Source: JAAFHN01 sp031421855 (GTDB lineage Bacteria > Pseudomonadota > Gammaproteobacteria > Burkholderiales > Burkholderiaceae_C). From it: DNA of 64,000 nt. Position 1 is the stretch's first letter, and each line of letters starts with the position of its first letter. A program made the translations under genes and the position numbers. Positions 24,948 to 33,556 of this stretch are shown piece by piece. The stretch lies in assembly GCA_031421855.1 (NCBI GenBank), contig JANOPN010000182.1, positions 15,758-79,757 of the forward strand. Reading direction: 5' to 3'. The notes under the pieces were generated by a model. It saw nothing but the letters and a program-made list of their open reading frames with translations, did not search any database and had not been told where the DNA came from.

Positions 24948-25928
24948 ATGAACCTCAATCGCCGCCGCGCCCTCCAAATCATCCCCGCTGTGGCTAGCTT
25001 TGCTTTGCCCGGACTGGCTCGAGCGGCATGGCCTGTCGACAAAGCCATTCGCTTGGTCGTGCCATCGGCGGCCGGGGGCGCGCCGGACTTGATTTGCCGC
25101 ATTTTGACCAACGAGCTGTCGCGCACATTGGGGCAGGCCTTTGTGGTGGACAACCGCCCCGGCGCTGGCGGCGCGATTGGCATCCAAGAGGTCACCCGCG
25201 CCGCGCCTGATGGCTACACGCTGGGTTACGGCAACGTGGTGACGCTGGCAATCAACCAATCGCTGTACAAAAAGCTGGCCTATGACGCAGATAAACAACT
25301 CAGCTCGGTGGCCTTGCTCGGTTATGTGCAAAACGCCTTGGTCGTGAACCCGAGGCTGGGTGTGAACAGCGTGGCCGAGCTGGTCGCGCTTGCGCAATCG
25401 CGCCCCGGGCGGCTCACGATGGGCTCAGCGGGCAACGGCACCACGGGGCATTTGGGGGGCGAGTTGTTCAAGTCAATGACCAAAAGCTTCATCACCCACG
25501 TGCCGTATCGGGGCAGCCCGCAGGCGATTCAAGACCTGATCGGCGGGCAAATTGACTTGATGTTTGACAACTTGAGCTCGGTGGGGCAACACATCAAGGG
25601 CGGGCGCGTTCGCGCGCTGGCCGTGTCGGGCGCGCAGCGCTCGGCGCAGTTCCCGGAGTTGCCAACGGTTGCGCAAGCCGGTGTGGCTGGCTACGAGACC
25701 GTGGCTTGGGGCGGCATCGTGGCTCCAGCGGGCACGCCGACTGAAGTCATCAACCGACTCAATGCCGAGATCAACAAGGTGTTGGCAACACCCTCGGTCG
25801 CGGCCAAGTTTGCTGATTTGTCGTTTGAGTCAACGATTGCCCCGCCTGGCCGCTTGATGGAGCGCGCGGTGCGAGAGCGGCCAATGTGGGCCGCAGTGGT
25901 GGCGCGATCAGGTGCCAAGGTGGACTGA
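24948..25928 (+). CDS. Bug/TctC-family periplasmic solute-binding protein
   Basis: A 326-residue exported binding protein. The signal peptide MNLNRRRALQIIPAVASFAL ends in ARA. The mature protein starts WPVDKAIRLVVPSAAGG and shows the family words FVVDNRPGAGGAIG, APDGYTLGYG, HVPYRGSPQAIQDLIGGQID and LPTVAQAG. The family binds carboxylates or related small molecules, sometimes for tripartite TctABC transport; no tctAB genes are present. The position upstream of an N-acyl-D-amino-acid deacylase suggests an amino-acid-derived ligand (inference). The ATG 24948 start is fixed by the signal peptide. Confidence 0.93.
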   Translation: MNLNRRRALQIIPAVASFALPGLARAAWPVDKAIRLVVPSAAGGAPDLICRILTNELSRTLGQAFVVDNRPGAGGAIGIQEVTRAAPDGYTLGYGNVVTLAINQSLYKKLAYDADKQLSSVALLGYVQNALVVNPRLGVNSVAELVALAQSRPGRLTMGSAGNGTTGHLGGELFKSMTKSFITHVPYRGSPQAIQDLIGGQIDLMFDNLSSVGQHIKGGRVRALAVSGAQRSAQFPELPTVAQAGVAGYETVAWGGIVAPAGTPTEVINRLNAEINKVLATPSVAAKFADLSFESTIAPPGRLMERAVRERPMWAAVVARSGAKVD

Positions 25929-25929
25929 T

Positions 25930-27402
25930 TTGTTGGATGTTCTGTTCAAAAACGCGCAATTGATTGATGGCACAGGCGCGCCCGCCTGGCGAGGTGATCT
26001 GGGCATTGCCGAGGGTTGCATTCAATGGATCGGCCGCGAGAGCCACGCTCAAGCCGTCGAGGTTGTCGACTGCGAAGGTCTGGCATTGGCCCCCGGATTC
26101 ATTGATGCGCATACGCACGACGACGCCTTGGTGCTGGAGCGCGCCGCACGGGGGCAAGCGCACCCCAAGCTGTCGCAGGGCGTGACGACCGTGATCACCG
26201 GCAACTGCGGGGTGAGTGCGGCACCCTTGCAAGCCAGCGACGTGCCCGCGCCGCTGGATATTTTGGGCTTGGCGGCGTACCGCTTTGGCGGTTTCGCGGC
26301 GTATTTGGATGCGTTAACCGCGCATCAGCCTGCGCTGAACGTGGCGGCGTTGGTTGGGCACACCACGTTGCGCGTTAAGCATGTGCGCAATGTCGAGCTT
26401 GCTGCGAATGCGCGTGAAGTCGAGGCCATGGCGGCCGATGTCGCCGAGGCGCTGCACGCGGGGGCTTGGGGAATGTCGACCGGCGTGTATTACCCACCAG
26501 CCAGGGCCGCAACAACGGCCGAGTTGATTGGCGTGGCGCAACCCCTGCGAAGTCACGGGGGCAAGCGACGCGTGCGGGGCGTCATCACCATGCATTTGCG
26601 TGATGAGGGCGAGCACATCGATGCCGCGATGCGCGAGGCTTTTGCTGTCGGTGCTGCCATCGGCTGCGAGCTGGTGCTGTCGCATCACAAATTGATGGGC
26701 GTGGCGCAACACGGCAAGAGCGTGGCGACTTTGGCTGCGGTGTCAAAAGCGGCGCTGGGCCAGAGGGTGTGTTTGGACTGCTACCCGTATGACGCATCAA
26801 GCACGATGTTGCTGCCCGAGCGGGTTGCGCAGTCGCGCGCTGTGCGCATCACCTGGTCGCGGGCGCAACCCGATGCAGCCGGGCGCATGTTGCATGAGTT
26901 GGCGGCCGAGCAAGGCATCAGCCCCGAGGCCATGGCCCGAGCCCTGTTGCCCGCTGGCGCGATCTACTTTGCGATGGACCCAAGCGATGTGGAGCGAATT
27001 TTGAAGCACGAGCTCACCATGATTGGCTCAGACGGTTTGGCGCACGACGCGCAACCCCATCCGCGCCTGTGGGGCAGCTTTTCGCGTGTTTTGGGGCATT
27101 TCAGCCGCGACAGGGGCTTGTTTTCGCTCGAGGCCGCAATTCACAAAATGACCGGCTTGACGGCACGCCGCTTTGGCCTTGACCAGGCAAACGCGCAGCA
27201 ACCGGCGCGAGGCTTGCTGGCGCAAGGTGCCGCCGCTGATTTGGTGCTGTTTGACCCGCATCGCATCGCCGACCAAGCAACCTACGACCACCCCACGCGC
27301 GCATCGGTCGGCGTGGAGCGCGTGTACGTCAACGGCCAACTGGCCAGCGGCCCCCAAGGGGTTGTGCACGCCCGCGCGGGTCGTGTTTTGCGCCGCGTCT
27401 AG
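25930..27402 (+). CDS. N-acyl-D-amino-acid deacylase (D-aminoacylase, amidohydrolase family)
   Basis: Metal-dependent amidohydrolase that releases D-amino acids from N-acyl forms. Seen: LIDGTGAPAW near the start, metal-site motif APGFIDAHTHDD, GVTTVITGNCGVSAAP (with the ligand cysteine typical of D-aminoacylases), TMHLRDEGEH, LSHHKLMG and IGSDGLAHD. About 490 residues. The start is uncertain: TTG 25930 lies 2 bp after the previous stop and gives the usual N-terminus, while GTG 25912 would overlap the binding-protein gene. It is followed 48 bp later by a D-amino-acid transaminase, making a coherent D-amino-acid salvage unit. Confidence 0.92.
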   Translation: MLDVLFKNAQLIDGTGAPAWRGDLGIAEGCIQWIGRESHAQAVEVVDCEGLALAPGFIDAHTHDDALVLERAARGQAHPKLSQGVTTVITGNCGVSAAPLQASDVPAPLDILGLAAYRFGGFAAYLDALTAHQPALNVAALVGHTTLRVKHVRNVELAANAREVEAMAADVAEALHAGAWGMSTGVYYPPARAATTAELIGVAQPLRSHGGKRRVRGVITMHLRDEGEHIDAAMREAFAVGAAIGCELVLSHHKLMGVAQHGKSVATLAAVSKAALGQRVCLDCYPYDASSTMLLPERVAQSRAVRITWSRAQPDAAGRMLHELAAEQGISPEAMARALLPAGAIYFAMDPSDVERILKHELTMIGSDGLAHDAQPHPRLWGSFSRVLGHFSRDRGLFSLEAAIHKMTGLTARRFGLDQANAQQPARGLLAQGAAADLVLFDPHRIADQATYDHPTRASVGVERVYVNGQLASGPQGVVHARAGRVLRRV

Positions 27403-27450
27403 TATCCTCGTCGATTCAGTTCTATGCCAATTTCACCAGATCTCCGACCC

Positions 27451-28686
27451 ATGACCGCTTCAAACCTGCCTGATTTGCCTTGCTACCTCAACGGTGACTT
27501 CACTGTGCTCAGCGAGGCCAAAGTCTCGGTGATGGATCGCGGGTTTATTTTTGGCGACGGCATTTATGAGGTCGTTCCGGCCTACGCAGGCGCGCCGTTT
27601 CGGTTTGATGACCACTTTGCCCGCATGGAGCGCGGCTTGGCCGAGTTGCGCATCACCAACCCAATGACCAAGCCCGAGTGGCGCGAAATGGTCCAGGCAT
27701 TGATATCAAAATTGATAGCATCTAGCCCAATAGATCCGGCGACCAAGGGCCAAAATGTCATCAAAACAGATGCGGCGCAGCTGGTTTACATCCAAATCAC
27801 CCGTGGCGTGGCCATGCGCGACCACGCCATGCCAAAAGACATCACGCCCACGGTGTTTGCCTTTGCCAATGTGATGAAGCCGCCAACCGCACAGCAGCGC
27901 GCCCAAGGCGTGGCCTGCGTGAGTGCGGACGATTTTCGCTGGGCCAAGGCGCACATCAAATCAACGAGTTTGCTCGGCGCAGTCATGTCGCGCCAAATCA
28001 GCGCCGATGTCGGCGCGATGGAAACGGTGATGTTTCGGGGCGACTGCTTGAGTGAAGCGGCCGCCAGCAACGTGTGGATCGTGAAAGATGGCAGCGTGAT
28101 CGGGCCTAAAAAGAACAATTTGGTGCTTGAAGGCATCCGTTACGGGCTGATTGAGCAAATTTGCAAACAGCAAGGCATCGGGTTTGAGCTGCGCGACATC
28201 AGCCGCGCCGAGGTGTTGGCCGCAGACGAGATGTTGCTGTCCAGCGCCACCAAAGAGGTTTTGGCGATCACCGAGCTCGATGGCAAACCCGTGGGCACTG
28301 GTGCTCATGCCGGCCAACCGGGCCCCGTTGGGGCGGCGCTGTTTGCAGGCTACCAAGCACAAAAACTCGCCAGCGCCGAGGCCGTGGCGGCTGCCCCCGC
28401 CGCTGTGCCCGCCGAGGCACCGGCGAGCCGCGAGACCTTGCTCGAGTTCCCGTGCGCCTACCCGCTGAAGGTTTTGGGCGCGAAAAGCGACGAGTTCGTG
28501 CGCGCCGTGAGCCACATCGCCGCCCAGTTTGACCCCAAATTCGATGCCCAAACCGTGACCCTGCGCGAAAGCAGCAAGGGCTCCTACTTGGCCGTGACGC
28601 TCAATATCGAAGCCACCAGCAAAGACCAACTCGATGAGCTGTATCGCACGCTATCAACGCATCCAATGGTGAAGTGGGCGCTTTGA
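27451..28686 (+). CDS. dat: D-amino-acid transaminase fused to a YbeD (DUF493) domain
   Basis: A 411-residue fusion. The N-terminal part (about 1-300) is a fold-type IV PLP transaminase: YLNGDF, VMDRGFIFGDGIYEVVPAY, YIQITRGVAMRDH, HIKSTSLLGAVMSRQ containing the PLP lysine, and SEAAASNVWIV. After an Ala/Pro/Glu-rich linker (about 313-331) comes a complete YbeD-like domain, LLEFPCAYPLKVLGAKSDEF to LDELYRTLSTHPMVKWAL. In related bacteria dat and ybeD are usually separate genes beside lipB-lipA, which are absent here. Residues about 86-105 (LIASSPIDPATKGQ) are encoded by a dispersed repeat. ATG 27451 is preferred over ATG 27424. Confidence 0.92.
   Translation: MTASNLPDLPCYLNGDFTVLSEAKVSVMDRGFIFGDGIYEVVPAYAGAPFRFDDHFARMERGLAELRITNPMTKPEWREMVQALISKLIASSPIDPATKGQNVIKTDAAQLVYIQITRGVAMRDHAMPKDITPTVFAFANVMKPPTAQQRAQGVACVSADDFRWAKAHIKSTSLLGAVMSRQISADVGAMETVMFRGDCLSEAAASNVWIVKDGSVIGPKKNNLVLEGIRYGLIEQICKQQGIGFELRDISRAEVLAADEMLLSSATKEVLAITELDGKPVGTGAHAGQPGPVGAALFAGYQAQKLASAEAVAAAPAAVPAEAPASRETLLEFPCAYPLKVLGAKSDEFVRAVSHIAAQFDPKFDAQTVTLRESSKGSYLAVTLNIEATSKDQLDELYRTLSTHPMVKWAL
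27707..27766 (+). repeat. 60-bp dispersed repeat (family A), copy inside the transaminase gene
   Basis: Contains TTGATAGCATCTAGCCCAAT, GATCCGGCGACCAAGGGC and GTCATCAAAA. It is in sense orientation and in the same frame as in dprA and chrA, adding about 20 residues between EMVQALIS and AQLVYIQITRG. Confidence 0.85.
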
Positions 28687-28790
28687 TAGGACTTACGCAA
28701 AACCGCCCCAGCCGCGTTGCAGCTCCTAGCCGTGCTGTTCGCACTGTCGTCGTCGCTGCGCCTTGCTAGGACAATTTTGCGTAAGTCCTA
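28687..28790 (+). repeat. 104-bp dispersed inverted-repeat element, copy 2
   Basis: Starts on the base after the transaminase stop codon. This copy has perfect 16-bp terminal inverted repeats, TAGGACTTACGCAAAA and TTTTGCGTAAGTCCTA. An internal CCTAGC/GCTAGG pair adds further fold-back potential. It may also end transcription of the dat gene (inference). Confidence 0.9.
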
Positions 28791-28810
28791 TTCAAGTTAG
28801 CCGTTCGCCG

Positions 28811-29479
28811 TCAACCCCAACGGATTGCAACAAACGCCACCGCCGCCGCGCAAACCACCCAAACCGCCAGTGCGGTGAGGCGGCTGTTGAGGTCGTCGCG
28901 CGAGCTGGGCACGCGTTCGATTGACTCGACTGCTTTATCGCCGTGGATCATCGGGCGAATCAAGTTCTCCCGTTTTTTGAACAAATAGAACAAAATAGCT
29001 GCAACATGCAGGCCGATGAGCGCCAATAGCAGCCATTGACCATATGCTTTGTGCCAGCCGGTGGCTTGCAAAGCGATGGCTGAAGAAACAAATTTGTTCA
29101 GTGGGCCGACGGTTGCGATCTCATCGTCAGACACCAGGCCGCTTGCGACTTGGATCACCAAAACCGCCAGCAAACCAAAAACCGACATCGCGCCCATGGG
29201 GTTGTGGCCCACCGACACGTGGGTGGGCGCTTGCCCGCGCAGGTAAGCCAAAACCGTGCTGGGGCTGTAGATGAACGAGATGAATTTGGAGTAGTGGCCG
29301 CCAATCAAGCCCCAAACCACCCGCCACAACAACAGCGTGGCGACAAACATGCCCAGGCGCATGTGCCAGATCATGGCGTTTCCACCAACCTTGGCCGAGA
29401 TGATGGAGCCAACGATCGCCAAAAACAGCGACCAATGGAAGATCCGCGTGGGTAAGTCCCAAACCCTTGTTGTTTGCAT
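28811..29479 (-). CDS. Cytochrome b561-type membrane cytochrome b
   Basis: A 222-residue inner-membrane di-heme cytochrome b of the kind that donates electrons to small c-type cytochromes. It starts MQTTRVWDLPTRIFHWSL with the first haem histidine region, has four membrane segments, further histidines in MIWHMRLGMFVATLLLWR and TGWHKAYGQWLLLALIGLH, and a C-terminal fifth hydrophobic segment. The frame is open to 29713, but ATG 29479 has GAGG upstream and fits the family. It is divergent from a cytochrome c' gene, which supports a b/c' electron-transfer pair. Confidence 0.9.
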   Translation of the reverse strand: MQTTRVWDLPTRIFHWSLFLAIVGSIISAKVGGNAMIWHMRLGMFVATLLLWRVVWGLIGGHYSKFISFIYSPSTVLAYLRGQAPTHVSVGHNPMGAMSVFGLLAVLVIQVASGLVSDDEIATVGPLNKFVSSAIALQATGWHKAYGQWLLLALIGLHVAAILFYLFKKRENLIRPMIHGDKAVESIERVPSSRDDLNSRLTALAVWVVCAAAVAFVAIRWG

Positions 29480-29673
29480 CTTGCTTGCCTCGTGTGTTTT
29501 TGCCGAATTGACGTGCTTCAACTCGGTATTGATCCCAGTGGGGTGAACTTTATGCAAGAGAGGATACTCACGGTTGGGTTCCTCAAAGCAAGAACAAATG
29601 GTGTTTTTAGCTTTTGGAACGCAAACATCGTGAGAATTCACCCAACGGCACACCTCTCGGACCAGGACAACAC

Positions 29674-30138
29674 ATGAAACACAGCTTGATTGGCGGCCTT
29701 TTAATTGGTGCAACCCTCGGCCTCAGCACCACAGCCTTCGCCCAATTCCAACGCCCCGAGGCAGCAGTCAAATACCGCCAAAGCGCATTGACCGTCATGG
29801 GCACGCATTTTGGTCGCGTGGCCGCCATGGCCAATGGCCGCGTGCCGTTTGACGCCAAAGTCGCACAAGACAACATCGCCGTCGTCGAGGCGATGGCCAA
29901 GCTGCCATGGGCCGGGTTCACGGCTGACACCGAGTCAATTTCTCCCCGCGTCAAGCCCGAAGCCTGGAAAGAAATGCCCAAGTTCAAAGAACTCGGCGAC
30001 AAAATGCAAGTTGAGGTGACGAAACTGGCTGCGGCTGGCAAAACCGGCAACATCGATCAAATCAAGGCCGCAGTTGGCGCGGTTGGCGGCAGTTGCAAGG
30101 CTTGCCACGACGCATACCAAGTGCCAGCGCCGAAGTAA
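29674..30138 (+). CDS. Cytochrome c' (class II periplasmic cytochrome c)
   Basis: A 154-residue exported protein. The signal peptide (residues 1-23) ends TTAFAQ; the mature part is a four-helix bundle with the haem-attachment motif CKACH near the C-terminus (GGSCKACHDAYQ), as class II cytochromes have. The family is linked to NO binding or electron transfer. ATG 29674 has AGGA nine bases upstream. It is followed by an intrinsic terminator at 30156. The divergent cytochrome b561-type gene suggests a functional pair. Confidence 0.94.
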   Translation: MKHSLIGGLLIGATLGLSTTAFAQFQRPEAAVKYRQSALTVMGTHFGRVAAMANGRVPFDAKVAQDNIAVVEAMAKLPWAGFTADTESISPRVKPEAWKEMPKFKELGDKMQVEVTKLAAAGKTGNIDQIKAAVGAVGGSCKACHDAYQVPAPK

Positions 30139-30155
30139 ACCAAGCGCTGACAACG

Positions 30156-30182
30156 AAAAAGCGGCCAAATGGCCGCTTTTTT
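30156..30182. terminator. Bidirectional intrinsic terminator
   Basis: AAAAA, then stem GCGGCCA/TGGCCGC with a two-base loop, then TTTTTT. The A tract on one side and the T tract on the other make it usable for both convergent genes, cytochrome c' (plus strand) and the TlpA-like gene (minus strand). Confidence 0.92.
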
Positions 30183-30197
30183 CATGCCAGCCCACAA

Positions 30198-30773
30198 TCA
30201 GGTTTGGGCGAGCAACTCACCGACTAATGTGCGCAACGCCGCGAAATCGGGCTGTCCGACATAGGTTTTGACGATCTCACCGCGTTTGTTGACCAAAAAG
30301 CTGGTTGGCGTGATCGCCACGTCGCCCCAGGCTTTCGCAACCGCGCCGGTGTTGTCAATTGCCACCTTGAAGGGCAGCTTTCGGCTCTCAGCGTAGTTCA
30401 CCACGTAGGCGGGTGGGTCGTATTTCATGGCCACGGCCAGCATGTCGTAGCCCTTTGGCGAGAGCTCGTTGTAGACCTTGGTGAGTTCAGGCATTTCGGC
30501 CACACAAGTCACGCAGCTGGTCGCCCAAAAATTCACAAAAGTGACCTTGCCCATCAACGCGCTTGATGGCATTCGGGTGCCGTCAAGCAGCACAAATGTT
30601 GAAGCGGGTGCCAGTTTGGCTGCACATCCGGGCAAAGCGGTAGCACCCAGCAGCCCGATTGAGCCCAAAGCGGGCCAACGCCCTAGCCCCAAGGCCAAAA
30701 ATCGGGCAAGATGATTTCTGCGACCGCCATCCACCGGCTGATCAAGGCGAGCTTTTTTTAAGGCAAACAACAC
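30198..30773 (-). CDS. TlpA-like lipoprotein thioredoxin
   Basis: Periplasmic membrane-anchored thiol-disulfide protein of about 191 residues. An N-terminal hydrophobic segment ends in a lipobox (ATALPGC), followed by a thioredoxin fold with FWATSCVTCVAEMPEL (CVTC redox site), AVAMKYDPP and ITPTSFLVNKRG with the cis-proline. The start is uncertain: GTG 30773 has GGAGGG at a good distance, and the coding frame is open to 30962. With this start the gene is back to back with the DUF4197 gene at 30774, so their leaders overlap. It may deliver reductant for cytochrome c maturation or other envelope proteins. Confidence 0.85.
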   Translation of the reverse strand: MLFALKKARLDQPVDGGRRNHLARFLALGLGRWPALGSIGLLGATALPGCAAKLAPASTFVLLDGTRMPSSALMGKVTFVNFWATSCVTCVAEMPELTKVYNELSPKGYDMLAVAMKYDPPAYVVNYAESRKLPFKVAIDNTGAVAKAWGDVAITPTSFLVNKRGEIVKTYVGQPDFAALRTLVGELLAQT

Positions 30774-31598
30774 ATGCGTTCCCTCCAACATCAACAAACC
30801 ACCAACGACACAAACTACGAACCCACGGCGAGCGGCTTGTGGATTCCCAACCAAACGCCCAGCGGCGTGAGCCGTCGCCAGTCCAGTGGCGTGAGCCGCC
30901 GTCAGTTTAGCCAACTTGGTGCAGGTGCGTTGGGTGCGTTGATTGTCGCAACCTACGAGCAAGCCTACGCCCTGAGCCTAGGCGATTTGACCAACAAAGA
31001 CGCATCAGCCGCACTGAAGACCGCCCTTGAAAAGGGCGCACTCGCTGCGGTGGGCATTCTGGGCAAACCCGATGGATTCTTGGGCAACGACAAAGTTCGC
31101 ATTGCTTTGCCGGGTTTTTTGGAAGATGCCGGTAAGTTGTTGTCCAAATTGGGGCAAAACCGGCGCATCGAAGAGCTCGTGACCGCCATGAACCGGGGCG
31201 CAGAACAAGCTGTGCCGTATTCCAAAGACTTGCTGCGCAACGCCGTTCGCAGCATGAATGTGGTCGACGCCAAAAACATCCTCACGGGCGGCGACACCTC
31301 AGTCACGGGCTTTTTCGCCGAAAAAACCCGTCTGCCACTGATCGAGAAGTTTTTGCCAGTCGTCAACACCGCGACTGAGAAGGTGGGCCTCGCGCAAAAG
31401 TACAACGACTTCGGCTCAAAGGCCACGGCGCTGGGCTTGGTCAAAGCCGAAGACGCCAACATCCAGCGCTACGTGACCACCCGCGCCCTAGATGGTCTGT
31501 ACCTCGTCATCGGTGAACAAGAGCGTGCGATCCGCGCCGACCCCGTGGCGACCGGTAGCGCGATTTTGAAGAAGGTTTTTGGCATTTTGAAAGGGTGA
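30774..31598 (+). CDS. DUF4197 family exported protein
   Basis: A 274-residue product of a family without assigned function as far as I know. After about 45 polar residues comes SRRQFSQLGAGALGALIVAT, a twin-arginine-like signal; the mature helical domain follows from LSLGDLTNKDASAALKTALE to ATGSAILKKVFGILKG. The words SGVSRRQ occur twice in a row just before the signal, a small tandem duplication at about 30860-30902. ATG 30774 is one base from the divergent TlpA-like GTG; a start at one of the GTG codons near 30870-30890 would give a more conventional signal peptide. A dispersed repeat follows at 31619. Confidence 0.8.
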   Translation: MRSLQHQQTTNDTNYEPTASGLWIPNQTPSGVSRRQSSGVSRRQFSQLGAGALGALIVATYEQAYALSLGDLTNKDASAALKTALEKGALAAVGILGKPDGFLGNDKVRIALPGFLEDAGKLLSKLGQNRRIEELVTAMNRGAEQAVPYSKDLLRNAVRSMNVVDAKNILTGGDTSVTGFFAEKTRLPLIEKFLPVVNTATEKVGLAQKYNDFGSKATALGLVKAEDANIQRYVTTRALDGLYLVIGEQERAIRADPVATGSAILKKVFGILKG

Positions 31599-31618
31599 TG
31601 TGATGCGTTAGGCGGTGC

Positions 31619-31678
31619 AAATTTCATAGCAACAAGCCCAATGAATCCGTTGACCAGATGCCAAAAACACATCAAAAA
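31619..31678 (+). repeat. 60-bp dispersed repeat (family A), intergenic copy before the recA 3' end
   Basis: Contains CATAGCAACAAGCCCAATGA, ATCCGTTGACCAG and ACACATCAAAAA. It lies between the DUF4197 stop and the recA stop (convergent genes), 13 bp short of recA. Confidence 0.87.
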
Positions 31679-31691
31679 GCCGCTCAAAGTC

Positions 31692-32750
<1,059 letters not shown>

Positions 32751-32821
32751 GAGTTGTCCAATGAAATCAAATGCTTAGAAGCGCAATCGGTTGCTGCTTG
32801 CTGCCTGAACACAACAACAGC

Positions 32822-32837
32822 CTGTTTGCTTAGCCAG
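32822..32837. promoter_or_regulatory. Possible LexA box upstream of recA
   Basis: CTGTTTGCTTAGCCAG matches CTGT-N8-ACAG with one mismatch in the second half-site. It lies 72-87 bp upstream of the recA start, in the 158-bp region shared with the divergent marR gene. Single-site visual match only. Confidence 0.4.
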
Positions 32838-32908
32838 TACTGTAATTCAATTGATGGTCAACGATTTCAATTATTTTAGTCAGTTTGGTTGACGATATAA
32901 TTGACCGT

Positions 32909-33448
32909 GTGAACACCGATTTTCAAGCCCAAACACCTTGGCAGGATGCCCATTTGGGGCGGCTCTTAGGGCATGCGCTGCGGCGATTTGATGCGCGGGT
33001 GTTGGCCTTGATGGCCGACGACCCGGGCGTGCCGCTGGGTTTGAGCAATTTGGCGCGGCGCGATCAAATCAGTGCGGCGCACATCCACATCACGCGCCAT
33101 TTGCCGCGCTCGGGCGCGCGCTTGGGTGAGTTGGGCCTGAGCGCGGGCATGAGCAAGCAAGCGATGGCAAAGTTGGTTGATCAAGCCCAAGCTTGGGGCT
33201 TGCTGGATCGCAAGTCCGATGCACGCGACGCGCGCGCGCAACAGCTTTGCTTCACGCCTGTCGGTTTGGCGTGGTTGGACGCGTTCGAGCGGGCGACCGC
33301 GCAGGCTCAAGCCGAGTTCAAGGCCGATGTGGGCGACGCGGTGGCAACGGTGATGACGCTGGGACTCGAGGCTTATGCCAGCGGATACGAGCTGATTGCG
33401 AGCGGCAAGCGGTTGAAGTCTACTACTAAAATAGTAGCAAAGAAGTGA
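32909..33448 (+). CDS. MarR-family transcriptional regulator
   Basis: A regulator of about 179 residues with the MarR winged-helix pattern: LSNLARRDQISAAHIHITRH, LGLSAGMSKQAMAKLVDQAQAWG and the wing SDARDARAQQLCFTPVGLAW. The start is uncertain (GTG 32909 or TTG 32885), with no clear ribosome-binding site. Its last codons (TKIVAKK then TGA) are encoded by a dispersed repeat at 33426, read in the same frame as the translated repeats elsewhere; the native C-terminus was probably replaced. It is divergent from recA and upstream of a two-component pair, possibly in one transcript. Confidence 0.82.
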   Translation: MNTDFQAQTPWQDAHLGRLLGHALRRFDARVLALMADDPGVPLGLSNLARRDQISAAHIHITRHLPRSGARLGELGLSAGMSKQAMAKLVDQAQAWGLLDRKSDARDARAQQLCFTPVGLAWLDAFERATAQAQAEFKADVGDAVATVMTLGLEAYASGYELIASGKRLKSTTKIVAKK

Positions 33449-33485
33449 ATGAATTCGGTGACCAGCGGCATATTTGTTTAGAAAT
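33426..33485 (+). repeat. 60-bp dispersed repeat (family A), copy at the marR 3' end
   Basis: Contains CTAAAATAGTAGCAAAGAAG, TGAATTCGGTGACCAGCGGC. Its start encodes the last residues and the TGA stop of the MarR gene. Confidence 0.8.
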
Positions 33486-33556
33486 TGGCGTAAAACCCGT
33501 GTCAAAGCGCGATGCGAGCGTGTCAGAATGAACTTCATCAAAAAAACGAGGGCGAC

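Noticed and set aside
28990..29015. Possible family A copy in the cytochrome b gene (AAAATAGCTGCAAC)
   Set aside because: Only the first word matches and the segment encodes a normal membrane helix.
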